A DNA stretch of 64,000 bases from Gallionellaceae bacterium (lineage in GTDB: Bacteria > Pseudomonadota > Gammaproteobacteria > Burkholderiales > Thiobacillaceae): the NCBI GenBank assembly GCA_028714875.1, contig JAQTLN010000010.1, positions 62,001 to 126,000 of the forward strand, in the 5' to 3' direction. The position numbers were made by a program, and so were the translations under genes. The notes below the pieces were generated by a model. That model did not search any database. It had not been told where the DNA came from and saw nothing but the letters and a program-made list of their open reading frames with translations. This document shows positions 52,123 through 60,376 of the stretch, piece by piece; position 1 is the stretch's first letter, and each line of letters begins with the position of its first letter.

Positions 52123-52350
52123 ATGATGAAACTCGGAAAAATTGTCGGCGCGGTCGTGGTCATGAGCGCGTTGCTGGTAGTCCTGCCCGGATGCCAGAAG
52201 AAGGAAGGTCCGGCGGAGCGAGCCGGCAAGGAACTCGATATGGCGGTAGAGAAAGCGGGCAACGAAGTCGACAAGGCTGCGGCGAAGGTCGGCGAGCAGG
52301 TGGAAAAAGCCGGTGACAAGATCCAGGACGCGGCCAAGGGCAATCAGTAG
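52123..52350 (+). CDS. Small lipoprotein with amphipathic helix, paralogue of 48250
   Basis: A 75-residue lipoprotein: MMKLGKIVGAVVVMSALLVV followed by lipobox LPGC, then a charged helix with repeated VEKAG and VDKAA heptads (KAGNEVDKAAAKVGEQVEKAGDKI), ending AAKGNQ. AAGGAG lies six bases before the ATG. It is similar to the 48250-48462 protein in both the lipobox region and the helix. It may be a spacer or stress lipoprotein in the outer membrane; function unknown. Confidence 0.8.
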   Translation: MMKLGKIVGAVVVMSALLVVLPGCQKKEGPAERAGKELDMAVEKAGNEVDKAAAKVGEQVEKAGDKIQDAAKGNQ

Positions 52351-52383
52351 TACCCGTTCCATTGAACGCCGAGGTTTCGCGCG

Positions 52384-53463
52384 ATGCCCACGGAACAACG
52401 TCTACGGCAATTCGTGCAACTGGCCGCCCTCGGCATCGTTGTCGTCGGCTGCTACCAGGTTCTGCTCCCGTTCATACCCGCCATCCTGTTCGCGGTGGTG
52501 GTGTGCATTTCGACCTGGCCACTTTATGAGCGGCTGCGATGCTCCTTGGGGGGCAGATCCACCCTGGCGGCACTGGTGATGGTGCTGCTGTTGGTGGTGC
52601 TGGTGATCGGGCCGTCGGCCTTGCTGGCCGCCCGACTCACAAACAACGTGACGAGCATCGTCGAGGCGGCCAGGACTTTGCTGGAAAATGGGCCTATCCA
52701 TGCGCCGGCCTGGCTCAAGGACATCCCCATTGTCGGCGCGCAACTCGACGACTACTGGCAAGGGTTGGCCAGCGGCCGGGAAGAGGCGGCGGCGCTGTTC
52801 CACGGCCTGCTGGAACCGGCCAAGGATTTCCTCCTGATTGCCGGCAAAGCCATCGGTCAAAGCCTGCTGCAGATGACCTTTGCCGTATTCATCGGTTTCT
52901 TTTTATTTCGCGACGGTGACGCCCTGGTGGAGACACTGCGATTCGGGCTGGACAGGCTCGCCGGGCCTATCGGCACCGATATGCTGGCAACCATCCGCGG
53001 CACCGTGGCGGGCGTCGTACATGGCATTTTCGGCACGGCGCTGGCGCAGGCCCTGGTCGCCTGGATCGGATTCCTCATCGCCGGCGTACCGGGCGCCTTC
53101 CTGCTTGCGGTCGCCACCTTTTTTCTTTCCATGGTCCCAGTCGGTCCACCGCTGATCTGGGGCGGTGCAACTTTCTGGCTGTTCAATCAGGGCAACACGG
53201 GCTGGGCGATTTTCATGGTCCTGTGGGGCTTCTTTGCTATCAGCAGCATCGACAACTTCGTCAAACCCTACCTGATCAGCCTCGGTAGCGGTTTGCCCCT
53301 GCTCCTGATCGTGCTGGGCGTGTTTGGGGGTGTAGTCGCCTTCGGCTTCATCGGCATCTTTATCGGCCCGCCGCTGCTCGCGCTTGGCCTGACCCTGGTG
53401 CGGTTGTGGACGACAGCGCCAGCGGCGGAGGCCGAGGCTTCCGCCACGGAGCCATCCTCCTAA
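52384..53463 (+). CDS. AI-2E/PerM family membrane transporter
   Basis: A 359-residue protein with about seven or eight membrane helices. There is an N-terminal pair (LAALGIVVVGCYQVLLPFIPAILFAVVVC), a soluble segment with NGPIHAPAWLKDIPIVGAQLDDYW, then helices including FAVFIGFFLFRDGDAL, FLIAGVPGAFLLAVATFFLSMVPVGPPLIWG and DNFVKPYLISLGSGLPLLLIVLGVFGGVVAFGFIGIFIGPPLLALG. The last stretch is diagnostic for the AI-2E/PerM family, proposed exporters of autoinducer-2 and other solutes or ion antiporters. It starts 33 bases after the small lipoprotein and may share its transcript. Confidence 0.88.
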   Translation: MPTEQRLRQFVQLAALGIVVVGCYQVLLPFIPAILFAVVVCISTWPLYERLRCSLGGRSTLAALVMVLLLVVLVIGPSALLAARLTNNVTSIVEAARTLLENGPIHAPAWLKDIPIVGAQLDDYWQGLASGREEAAALFHGLLEPAKDFLLIAGKAIGQSLLQMTFAVFIGFFLFRDGDALVETLRFGLDRLAGPIGTDMLATIRGTVAGVVHGIFGTALAQALVAWIGFLIAGVPGAFLLAVATFFLSMVPVGPPLIWGGATFWLFNQGNTGWAIFMVLWGFFAISSIDNFVKPYLISLGSGLPLLLIVLGVFGGVVAFGFIGIFIGPPLLALGLTLVRLWTTAPAAEAEASATEPSS

Positions 53464-53578
53464 TCGGGCGGTCATCGCTTCGCTCAACCCAGCTATCAGC
53501 TGCCAGTAACGCCCTGCTAAGGAAGCGCTGATTTCGCGTTACCTGGTGATATGCGCGAAAGCCGATGGCAACGTGGCC

Positions 53579-53680
53579 TCCCCCTTTTTCAAAGGGGGAA
53601 TGAGGGGGATTTCTCCAGGGGTTGTGCCAGTTCAAGCGTCCGAAAATCCCCCCTAACCCCCCTTTGAAAAAGGGGGGGAC
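53579..53680. repeat. G/C-rich palindromic intergenic repeat, copy E
   Basis: CCCCCTTTTTCAAAGGGGG, a GGGGGATTTC block, a middle TCCAGGGGTTGTGCCAG part, then CCCCCCTTTGAAAAAGGGGG. DNA to its left (GCGCGAAAGCCGATGG..ACGTG) is the reverse complement of DNA to the right of copy C at 48025-48123, so the true mobile unit is longer than the palindromes. TAAGGAAGCGCTGATT lies just upstream at 53518. Confidence 0.85.
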
Positions 53681-53852
53681 CTGTTCCCCGACTTCATCAA
53701 CGGCTAACGAGAAAAGTGCCTTCCCTAAGTGTGTTGCCGCACAGACTGCCCTCCCCATGCCCGGATAACCTGCCAAGTGAAGACCTGAAGTCAGTGCCGT
53801 TTTGCTTGATAGCCATTGGCTCCAGCGCTCGTTATCGAACTGGAGAGCGATC

Positions 53853-54929
53853 ATGCGTAATCGACTAATTGTGCTGTGTTTGATGCTGGGCACGGTGGTT
53901 CCGGCTTCGGCGCAGGTGAGCGTCCGCATCGGGTTTCCCAACGTGAACATCGGAATCAACCTGCCGCTCTATCCGGAACTCGAACCGATACCGGGCTACC
54001 CGGTTTACTACGCGCCACGGCTGGATTCCAACTACTTCTTCTACGATGGCATGTACTGGGTCTACCAGCGGGATAGCTGGTATGCGAGCTCCTGGTACAA
54101 CGGGCCATGGGCGCTGGTGGACCAGGAGGCCGTGCCGCTGTTTGTCCTGCGCATCCCCGTGCGCTATTACCGGCAACCGCCCGTGTACTTCCGCGACTGG
54201 CAGTTGGATGCGCCGCCACGCTGGGGTAATTTCTGGGGATATGGATGGGCGCAACGTCGCAGCGGCTGGGACCGCTGGGACCACCACTCGGCCCCCGCGC
54301 CCGCGCCTCTACCGATCTATCAGCGGCAATATTCCGGTGACCGTTATCCCCGATGGGAGCAGCAACAGAGGCTGCATGAGCAGAGTTACCGTTACCAACC
54401 GCAAGATCCCGTGGTACGCCAACAGTATCAGGGGCAGCGAGTGCAACGCGCGCCCGAACCGCCTCAGCGCGGAACGCCGGGAGCGCGGGAGGAGAGACAT
54501 CCCGCGCCGCAGGATGCCCAGCGCCACAACCCATACCTGCCGCAAGTGCCGGAGCAGCAGCGCGAGCCGAGGGAGAGACATTCTGGAGCGCGCGAGGAGC
54601 AGCGTTTCAACCCCTACCTGGCACCCCCATCGGTGCAGCAGCGCGCGTCCGCCCCTCCTGTTCAATCACCGCAAGAACGCGAAAAAACCCCGCAGCGGCC
54701 AGCGCCGAACCCGGCCCCGCCGCAAAGGAGTGGCCCGCCTGTCCAGCAGCAAAGTCAGCCGCGCCAGCAAGACGCCGCCCAGCATCAGCCGCCGGAACGC
54801 GATGCACACGGCCAAGGGCCGGCGCCACAGGGCAAAGGGGCTCCGCGCTCATCGGAGAAGGAAGAGCGGTCTGGACAGGAAAAAGGTCGCGACCGGGATG
54901 ATGACCGGGGCCAGGGCCAGCAGCGCTAA
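53853..54929 (+). CDS. Exported protein with low-complexity Gln/Pro/Arg-rich tail
   Basis: A 358-residue protein. The signal peptide (MRNRLIVLCLMLGTVVPASA) is followed by a compact aromatic-rich domain of about 125 residues (GYPVYYAPRLDSNYFFYDGM, YWVYQRDSWYASSWYNGPW). After about residue 150 the sequence is disordered, rich in Gln, Pro, Arg and Glu, with repeats such as RHNPYLPQVP and RFNPYLAPP. The N-terminal domain resembles uncharacterised exported proteins common in Gram-negative stress loci. The NPYLP motif recurs in the crystallin-like protein at 61749, which may reflect a shared partner. GGAG precedes the ATG. Confidence 0.78.
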   Translation: MRNRLIVLCLMLGTVVPASAQVSVRIGFPNVNIGINLPLYPELEPIPGYPVYYAPRLDSNYFFYDGMYWVYQRDSWYASSWYNGPWALVDQEAVPLFVLRIPVRYYRQPPVYFRDWQLDAPPRWGNFWGYGWAQRRSGWDRWDHHSAPAPAPLPIYQRQYSGDRYPRWEQQQRLHEQSYRYQPQDPVVRQQYQGQRVQRAPEPPQRGTPGAREERHPAPQDAQRHNPYLPQVPEQQREPRERHSGAREEQRFNPYLAPPSVQQRASAPPVQSPQEREKTPQRPAPNPAPPQRSGPPVQQQSQPRQQDAAQHQPPERDAHGQGPAPQGKGAPRSSEKEERSGQEKGRDRDDDRGQGQQR

Positions 54930-54934
54930 CGCCA

Positions 54935-54960
54935 CGACGACCAAAGTCCGACAGGCTGCT
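54935..54960. repeat. Solo end of the 57283-57447 MITE-like element
   Basis: CGACGACCAAAGTCCGACAG and GCTGCT at 54935-54960 are the exact reverse complement of the left end of the element at 57283. Only the end is present; this is a remnant or an alternative target. Confidence 0.8.
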
Positions 54961-55042
54961 AGCGTCATGACAGCCGCTTGACCATTTAGACGCCCTGGCC
55001 CGCGAGGGGCAGGGTCTTGTTAGCCAAATGAAAGGAATCATC

Positions 55043-55465
55043 ATGAAACGTTTGTTCTTCGCCTTAGCCCTAGCCGCCTCCGCCGCGCCGGTACTCGCCG
55101 CCGACGTTGGCGTATCCATCAACATCGGCCAACCCGGCTTTTATGGCCGTATCGATATCGGTGACTTTCCGCAGCCGCAAGTTGTCTATCGGCAACCGGT
55201 GGTAATCGAACGAGTCGTGGTTGCCCGCCCGCCGGTCTACCTGCACGTCCGCCCTGGCCATGAGAAGAATTGGCGCAAACACTGCCGTGAGTACAACGCC
55301 TGTGGCGAGCGGGTCTACTTCGTGCGGGACAACTGGTACCAACAAGACTACGTGCCGCGTTACCAGGAGCGTCATGGTGACCGCCGTGACAAGCACGAGG
55401 ACAAGCATCATGGGAATGGCAATGATCGCCATAACGACAATCGCGACCATGATCGCAATCGCTGA
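55043..55465 (+). CDS. Exported His/Asp-rich small protein
   Basis: A 140-residue protein. The signal peptide (MKRLFFALALAASAAPVLAA) is followed by VGVSINIGQPGFYGRIDIGD, YRQPVVIERVVV and RPPVYLHVRPGHEKNWRKHC, a pattern seen in uncharacterised exported proteins. The last 30 residues are mostly His, Asp, Arg and Asn (DKHEDKHHGNGNDRHND), suggesting metal binding. AAAGGA lies six bases before the ATG at 55043, preferred over an ATG 15 bases upstream. It is one of two adjacent His-rich exported proteins. Confidence 0.75.
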   Translation: MKRLFFALALAASAAPVLAADVGVSINIGQPGFYGRIDIGDFPQPQVVYRQPVVIERVVVARPPVYLHVRPGHEKNWRKHCREYNACGERVYFVRDNWYQQDYVPRYQERHGDRRDKHEDKHHGNGNDRHNDNRDHDRNR

Positions 55466-55566
55466 GTCATGGGCTTGACCGCTCTCTTTGCACAAGCCCC
55501 TCCGCAATATCGCGTTGGTGGATGTGCCGATCCCTCTGTGGATCATTTATTTACAAAGGATGTGTC

Positions 55567-55761
55567 ATGAAAAAACTATTGCTGATTGCAAGTTTGATGA
55601 TGGTGGGTTTGAGTGGCTGTTATGTCGTGCCACACGATCGGGGTCACGATGACGGCTATCGGAATGACCGGGATCATCATCGAGATGACGATAGAAAAGG
55701 CCACGATGACCGTGAGGACCGTCGCGGAGGCGGTTATGGCGGCCATGACGGGTATCACTGA
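55567..55761 (+). CDS. Small His/Asp/Arg-rich lipoprotein
   Basis: A 64-residue lipoprotein: MKKLLLIASLMMVGLSGCYV followed by 45 residues made largely of His, Asp, Arg and Gly (HDRGHDDGYRNDRDHHRDDD). It likely binds divalent metal or anions in the periplasm. AAAGGA precedes the ATG. It lies about 100 bases after another His-rich exported protein gene. No family is assigned. Confidence 0.75.
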   Translation: MKKLLLIASLMMVGLSGCYVVPHDRGHDDGYRNDRDHHRDDDRKGHDDREDRRGGGYGGHDGYH

Positions 55762-55803
55762 GTCGCTCCGGGGTCGATGAGCAACGATTAGGGAGAAACG
55801 AAG

Positions 55804-56691
55804 TTGGCATGGCTGACGCGGTGGTTGTTTTTCTTGGTAGCGCTTTCCGGCGCCGGGGGGATATTTGCCTCCGTGCCGGACACGCAATCCGCCGCATCAC
55901 TCCACGCGCAATACGCGTCCTTGGGTAAACGGCTCCATCACAACCCGTTTCTACGAACGCTTTCCCTCGACTCTTTCGAATCCGCCCACGACCTGAAAGG
56001 CGACATCTACGCCGTGGTCGATTACCCGTTTGCCACCGTCAGTGCGGCTCTCAGCGGGTCCGAGCAATGGTGTGAGGTACTCATCCTGCATCTCAATACC
56101 AAGTACTGCCATGCCATGAGCGAAGGGGCCGGCACCATACTGGCGGTCAGCATCGGCAAGAAATCCCCGCAATCCCTCGACGATGCCTATTCCATGGAAT
56201 TTTCCTATCGTGTCGCCGCGACGACACCGAGCTACCTGGATATCCGGCTCGACGCGGAGAAGGGACCGCTGAGCACCAGCGACTATCGCATCCAGTTGGA
56301 AGCCACTCCGGTCGAAAATGGTCGGACCTTTCTGCATCTCACCTATTCCTATGCTTACGGTTTCGCCGGGCGGCTCGCCATGAAAAGCTACCTGGCCACA
56401 ATCGGAAGCGACAAGGTGGGATTCACCGTTATCGGCAGGCAACCCAACGGGCAGCCCGAATATATCGGTGGCGTGCGGGGCTTGGTGGAACGCAACACCA
56501 TGCGCTACTACCTTGCAATCGATGCCTTTCTCGGTGCTTATTCCGCACCGCCTTCTTTGCAGCTCGAAAAACGCCTGCAAAGCTGGTTCGCCGCAACGGA
56601 GCAATATCCCCGCCAATTGCGAGAGTTAGGCAAATCCGATTATTTGAATATGAAACGAAGTGAATATTCTCGGCAGCAACAATTACATTGA
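55804..56691 (+). CDS. Exported protein of unknown function
   Basis: A 295-residue exported protein. TTG at 55804 is the best start, with AGGGAGA eight bases upstream; no in-frame ATG lies nearby. The signal peptide (WLFFLVALSGAGGIFASVPD) precedes a mature domain. Segments such as DLKGDIYAVVDYPFATVSAALSGSEQWCEVLILHLNTKYC and RTFLHLTYSYAYGFAGRLAMKSYLATIGSDKVGFT resemble a START/SRPBCC-like fold with a conserved pair of Cys. I cannot name it. It precedes a PAQR-family gene on the same strand. Confidence 0.75.
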   Translation: MAWLTRWLFFLVALSGAGGIFASVPDTQSAASLHAQYASLGKRLHHNPFLRTLSLDSFESAHDLKGDIYAVVDYPFATVSAALSGSEQWCEVLILHLNTKYCHAMSEGAGTILAVSIGKKSPQSLDDAYSMEFSYRVAATTPSYLDIRLDAEKGPLSTSDYRIQLEATPVENGRTFLHLTYSYAYGFAGRLAMKSYLATIGSDKVGFTVIGRQPNGQPEYIGGVRGLVERNTMRYYLAIDAFLGAYSAPPSLQLEKRLQSWFAATEQYPRQLRELGKSDYLNMKRSEYSRQQQLH

Positions 56692-56749
56692 TGCGTAGCG
56701 CAATGCGCCATGGCGGTGCGGGGTGATCTACAGAGGCACTGCCCAGCAC

Positions 56750-57541
56750 ATGGACCACGGAGAGAAATTCAACGCTTTGACTCACCTCGTCGGGGCTGTT
56801 CTGGCGCTTGTCGGAAGCGTCGTTCTCATCGTACTGGCCGCGCGGAACGGTGATCCGTGGCAGGTGGTGAGCGTTTCGATCTACGGCGTGACGCTGGTGC
56901 TGCTTTACAGCTTCTCCACGCTCTACCACAGCCTCCACGGGCACGCCAAAAGCATCCTGCGCAAGCTGGACCATCTCAGCATCTATCTACTCATCGCCGG
57001 CAGCTACACCCCGTTCTGCCTGGTGACGCTGCGCGGTCCCTGGGGCTGGTCGCTGCTCGGGGTCGTGTGGGGGCTCGCGGTGCTCGGTTGCCTGCATGAG
57101 TTGAGGCCGCGCGGCGGCGCGCGAATTCTGTCCGTGGTGCTCTATGTCGTGATGGGATGGGTGGTCCTGGTGGCCTTGGTTCCACTCCTGCATGCGTTGG
57201 GGTCGGCCGGGTTCACCTGGCTCGCCGTCGGCGGACTGTTCTACACGGTGGGCATCGCCTTCTATGCGCTCGGCAGCCGTCAAGCAGCCTGTCGGACTTT
57301 GGTCGTCGATAGCGAAAAGCGACCCCGGCGACGTCAGTTTTTGTCGGATTCGCCGCCTCATAGTCGAACTATGGGGCAAGAAGCCGGGGAAAAATGGGCC
57401 GTCGCGGTCGCTTTGCAGCCGACGATTTCAAAGTCCGACAGGCTGCTAGCCCACTCGCACGGCATCTGGCACTTGTTCGTCATCGCCGGCAGCGCCGCAC
57501 ATTACTTCGTGATCCTGCGCTATGTGCTGGGCGGGGCCTAG
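56750..57541 (+). CDS. Hemolysin III / PAQR-family membrane protein disrupted in frame by a MITE
   Basis: A 263-residue protein. Features of the bacterial PAQR family are clear: GEKFNALTHLVGAVLALVGS with the N-terminal Glu and His, LVLLYSFSTLYHSLHGHAKS, LRKLDHLSIYLLIAGSYTPFC, and near the end LAHSHGIWHLFVIAGSAAHYF. Between FYALGSR and LAHSHG lie 55 extra residues encoded by a 165-bp element (57283-57447) whose length keeps the frame. The insert falls in the loop before the last helix, so the protein may still fold. The ATG at 56750 is preferred; a GTG at 56723 is also in frame. Such proteins are possible metal-dependent hydrolases of membrane lipids. Confidence 0.85.
   Translation: MDHGEKFNALTHLVGAVLALVGSVVLIVLAARNGDPWQVVSVSIYGVTLVLLYSFSTLYHSLHGHAKSILRKLDHLSIYLLIAGSYTPFCLVTLRGPWGWSLLGVVWGLAVLGCLHELRPRGGARILSVVLYVVMGWVVLVALVPLLHALGSAGFTWLAVGGLFYTVGIAFYALGSRQAACRTLVVDSEKRPRRRQFLSDSPPHSRTMGQEAGEKWAVAVALQPTISKSDRLLAHSHGIWHLFVIAGSAAHYFVILRYVLGGA
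57283..57447. mobile_element. 165-bp MITE-like element inside a coding frame
   Basis: AGCAGCCTGTCGGACTTT at the left end is the exact reverse complement of AAAGTCCGACAGGCTGCT at the right end. The similarity continues imperfectly to about 40 bp. The length is 165, a multiple of three, and no stop occurs in the host frame. A solo end is at 54935-54960. There is no transposase inside, and clear target-site duplication could not be settled by eye. Confidence 0.85.
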
Positions 57542-57556
57542 TGTCGCGAACCAGAC

Positions 57557-57637
57557 GTAGGGTGTGGTGAGCGCAGCGAACCGCACCATGCAATGCGACC
57601 GTACTTGATGCGGTTCGCAGCGCTCACCACATCCTAC
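57557..57637. repeat. Palindromic repeat after the PAQR gene
   Basis: GTAGGGTGTGGTGAGCGCAG on the left pairs with CTGCGAACCGCATC-type sequence on the right (GCGCTCACCACATCCTAC). This is a long hairpin of about 30 bp arms, a dispersed REP-like unit that could end the PAQR transcript. Confidence 0.8.
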
Positions 57638-57877
57638 AAACCATCCAGTCAATGTGACTGGCTACCAGGTGCGCCTGCCGAGTGTTGCAAACGGTAGGTC
57701 CGGGGAGCCACCTCCCGGAGCGACGGTCGAAGCCTGTCTTCCTTGCGGTGGGGCTTGTGTACGGCAACGCACAGACCAATCCGGTCTGCCGGCGCATGTT
57801 TGAAACAGGTGGTGCTTAAGACGGCATTTGCCGGCTTCTGCACCGATTTTTGATCCGGTTTTTGTAAAGGAGTCACC

Positions 57878-58030
57878 ATGTTCAAACGAGTTTTCATGAC
57901 ACTACTCACGCTGCTATCCATTGTCGGCGCTGCCGCGACAGTTACTGGCTGCAACACGATGGAAGGCGCGGGAAAGGATGTTCAGCAGGCTGGACAAGCC
58001 ATCAAGAGCGAGGCGAATGAGCACAGGTAA
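57878..58030 (+). CDS. Entericidin-type small lipoprotein
   Basis: A 50-residue lipoprotein. It begins MFKRVFMTLLTLLSIVGA and its lipobox ends GCNTMEGAGKDVQQAGQAIK. The CNT-x-x-G-x-GKD pattern matches entericidin A/B antidote- or toxin-type lipoproteins, which in enterics are linked to stationary-phase lysis. AAAGGAG lies before the ATG. No paired entericidin gene is visible nearby. Confidence 0.9.
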   Translation: MFKRVFMTLLTLLSIVGAAATVTGCNTMEGAGKDVQQAGQAIKSEANEHR

Positions 58031-58123
58031 TCTTCCCACCTGACCCGTTTGCGTCATTCACCCGAGACAGCAGGAATGGCCGAAGCTCTTCGGCCATTCC
58101 TCTGACAGACAAGGATCAGACGC

Positions 58124-58642
58124 ATGAACGACGCTAGCAAATCCTGTCCGGTCTGTGGCGAAACCATCAAGGCCGCCGCCATCAAGTGCCGTTTCTGCAA
58201 TACCGATCTGGCGGCTTTCGCGGCAACGCGCGAGTCCGAGCATGAAAAGCTGTTGTTCTCCGGCCACCCCGCCGTCCTTTATAGCGCCTGGCAATGGGTT
58301 GCCGTGATGCTGACACTCGGCATCGCCCTGGCCTTCTTCTGGCTGAAAAGCCTCGCCACGACCTACGAGATCACCACGCAGCGAATCAGGATCGAGCGCG
58401 GCATTCTGTCGAAAATAAAGGACAGCATCGAACTATTCCGCATCGATCACTTCGATTTGCACAAGCCGCTGGGAATGAGGCTCGCGGGTTACTGTCTGCT
58501 GCATCTGCGCGCATCGGACGCCAGTTTTGCAACCGTGAGCCTCTATGGCATCCCGAATCTGGAGCAGCTTGCCGATACGTTGCGCGAGGATACGTTGCGC
58601 GAGCGTACCAGACGGCGCGTGACCACTTTCGTGCAGGCGTAA
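58124..58642 (+). CDS. Zinc-ribbon plus bacterial PH-domain membrane protein
   Basis: A 172-residue protein. An N-terminal zinc ribbon (CPVCGETIKAAAIKCRFC) is followed by a membrane helix pair (WQWVAVMLTLGIALAFFWLKS) and a bacterial PH-2 domain (TTYEITTQRIRIERGILSKIKDSIELFRIDHFDL). Such proteins bind lipid or protein partners at the membrane. It lies next to the entericidin and, convergently, the cardiolipin-synthase-like gene. No enzymatic motif is seen. Confidence 0.85.
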   Translation: MNDASKSCPVCGETIKAAAIKCRFCNTDLAAFAATRESEHEKLLFSGHPAVLYSAWQWVAVMLTLGIALAFFWLKSLATTYEITTQRIRIERGILSKIKDSIELFRIDHFDLHKPLGMRLAGYCLLHLRASDASFATVSLYGIPNLEQLADTLREDTLRERTRRRVTTFVQA

Positions 58643-58704
58643 CCGCACATCCGGAATTCCGGGGTGTGTTCAAGGACACCTCCACAGGTGCCGGTGGTTC
58701 TCGC

Positions 58705-60138
58705 TTACAGCCAGTATTCCCAGATCCGGGCAAACAACTCCTTGAAGCGCAGCTTGAGCGGGCGGCGTTCCCACGCCTCCAGCGTGATCGCGTCGGATGC
58801 CGCCAGGTCTTTGTCGAACATGGTCTGCACCTGTTTGCCGAACTCCGATCCCAGTACTACCGCATTCAGCTCCTGGTTGTGCAGGAAGCTGCGCCAGTCC
58901 AGGTTGGTCGAGCCCACCGTGGCCCAGACGCCGTCGATCAGCGCCGTCTTGGAATGCAGGATCACCCCGCGCCGCTCGTAAATCTTCACCCCCGCGCGCA
59001 GCAGCCGCTCGTAGTAGCCGCGCCCGGCGTGGAACACCAGCCAGGAATCGGTGCTGCTGGGCAGGATCAGGACCACGCTGACACCACGCCGGGCGGCGGC
59101 TTCGAGTGCTTGCAGCAACTGCGGGTCGGGGGCGAAATACGCGTTGGTCAGGTGCACACTGGTCTCGGCGCTGCCTATGGCCGAGAGCAAGGTGGCATAG
59201 ATCAGGCTGAAGGGCTCGTCGGGCGAACTGCCGATCGCGCGCACCACCTCCCGGCCGGCGGTCACGGGGGGCGGGAAGTAGTTCTTCTCTTTTAGCGGCG
59301 CGCCCTTCTGGCTTTCCCAGGTGGCGAGGAACAGTTTCTGCAACTCGGCCACCACCGGTCCCTTCAGTTGCAGGTCGGTGTCGCGCCACGCCAGGTTGTT
59401 CTCGATCCCACCGTCGGGTTCGGTTTTGGGTTTGCTGCGCGAACCCGTTTTGAAAGAGCCGCCGGAGTAGACGCTGCTGATGTTGATGCCGCCGAGAAAT
59501 GCCGTGCTGCCGTCGACGACCAGAAGCTTGCGGTGATCGCGCTGGTTCAGCACCCATTCCTTGCGGGTTGCCAAGGGGTTGATGGGATTGAATTCGAGCA
59601 CTTCGACGCCGCTGTCAGTCAATTGCTGGAAAAAGGCCGTCGGAGTGTTCAGGGTGCCCACGCTGTCGCGGATGAGATTGACCTGTACGCCTTGCCGCTG
59701 CTTGTCCATCAGTGCCTGGGCGAAGCGTTGGCCGACCTCGTCGTCGTCGAGGATGTAGGTCTCCATATTGATGTGGTCCTGGGCCGCCAGGATGGATGCG
59801 TACATCGCCCGGTAGGTGGCCGGGCCGTCCTCGAGCAGCCGCACCTGATTGCCAGTGGTCAGCGGACTGCCGACGATGGCCTCTTCCACGGCTAAATGGC
59901 GCTCGAAGATGTCGGTGTCCTGGCCGCGGTGCTCCAGGCGTTTTAGGATTGCCTTGCTCTGTGCCGCCGATAGCGGGCCACGCGCCCCTTCCAGTTGCAC
60001 GGGAGGGCCGTGGTGTCGCGCCAGATCGGGCACGATGGTCGGCAGGCTGCTGCAACCGGCCAGGCCGAGCAGGCACACGGCCAAGCCAAGATACAGACGT
60101 GGAAGGCGGCGTGCCGGTCTCGGGGTCGATGCAAACAT
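58705..60138 (-). CDS. Phospholipase D-family cardiolipin synthase-like lipoprotein
   Basis: A 477-residue protein of the PLD family with two HKD motifs, HRKLLVVDG and HSKTALIDG. An N-terminal lipobox (LGLAVCLLGLAGCSS) predicts a lipoprotein anchor. The spacing and total length fit ClsC-type cardiolipin synthases, which join two phospholipids or use phosphatidylethanolamine. The ATG at 60138 has GGAG six bases upstream. Longer frames upstream are less supported. It is convergent with the PH-domain gene and precedes small exported protein genes. Being a lipoprotein, it should act at the periplasmic face. Confidence 0.9.
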   Translation of the reverse strand: MFASTPRPARRLPRLYLGLAVCLLGLAGCSSLPTIVPDLARHHGPPVQLEGARGPLSAAQSKAILKRLEHRGQDTDIFERHLAVEEAIVGSPLTTGNQVRLLEDGPATYRAMYASILAAQDHINMETYILDDDEVGQRFAQALMDKQRQGVQVNLIRDSVGTLNTPTAFFQQLTDSGVEVLEFNPINPLATRKEWVLNQRDHRKLLVVDGSTAFLGGINISSVYSGGSFKTGSRSKPKTEPDGGIENNLAWRDTDLQLKGPVVAELQKLFLATWESQKGAPLKEKNYFPPPVTAGREVVRAIGSSPDEPFSLIYATLLSAIGSAETSVHLTNAYFAPDPQLLQALEAAARRGVSVVLILPSSTDSWLVFHAGRGYYERLLRAGVKIYERRGVILHSKTALIDGVWATVGSTNLDWRSFLHNQELNAVVLGSEFGKQVQTMFDKDLAASDAITLEAWERRPLKLRFKELFARIWEYWL

Positions 60139-60199
60139 CAAGGCTCCATCAATGCACACACGCACGCTCGTGGCGGCACTGACAGCAGTGCTGCTCCCG

Positions 60200-60355
60200 T
60201 CACAGCCGTCCCATCAACAGCAGGACGATGACGATGATCACCACCAAGCCCAAACCGCCACTGGGCCCGTAGCCCCAACTCCTGCTATGCGGCCAGCTCG
60301 GAATGGCGCCGATCAGTAGCAGGATCAGAACGATCAACAGTATGGTTCCCAACAT
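60200..60355 (-). CDS. DUF3309-type small membrane protein
   Basis: A 51-residue protein, MLGTILLIVLILLLIGAIPS, then WPHSRSWGYGPSGGLGLVVI and IVIVLLLMGRL. The helix-turn-helix of membrane segments with the WGYGPSGGLG turn is the DUF3309 pattern. GAGGAG lies before the ATG. Confidence 0.9.
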   Translation of the reverse strand: MLGTILLIVLILLLIGAIPSWPHSRSWGYGPSGGLGLVVIIVIVLLLMGRL

Positions 60356-60376
60356 GGTGTTCTCCTCGATGTGAAA

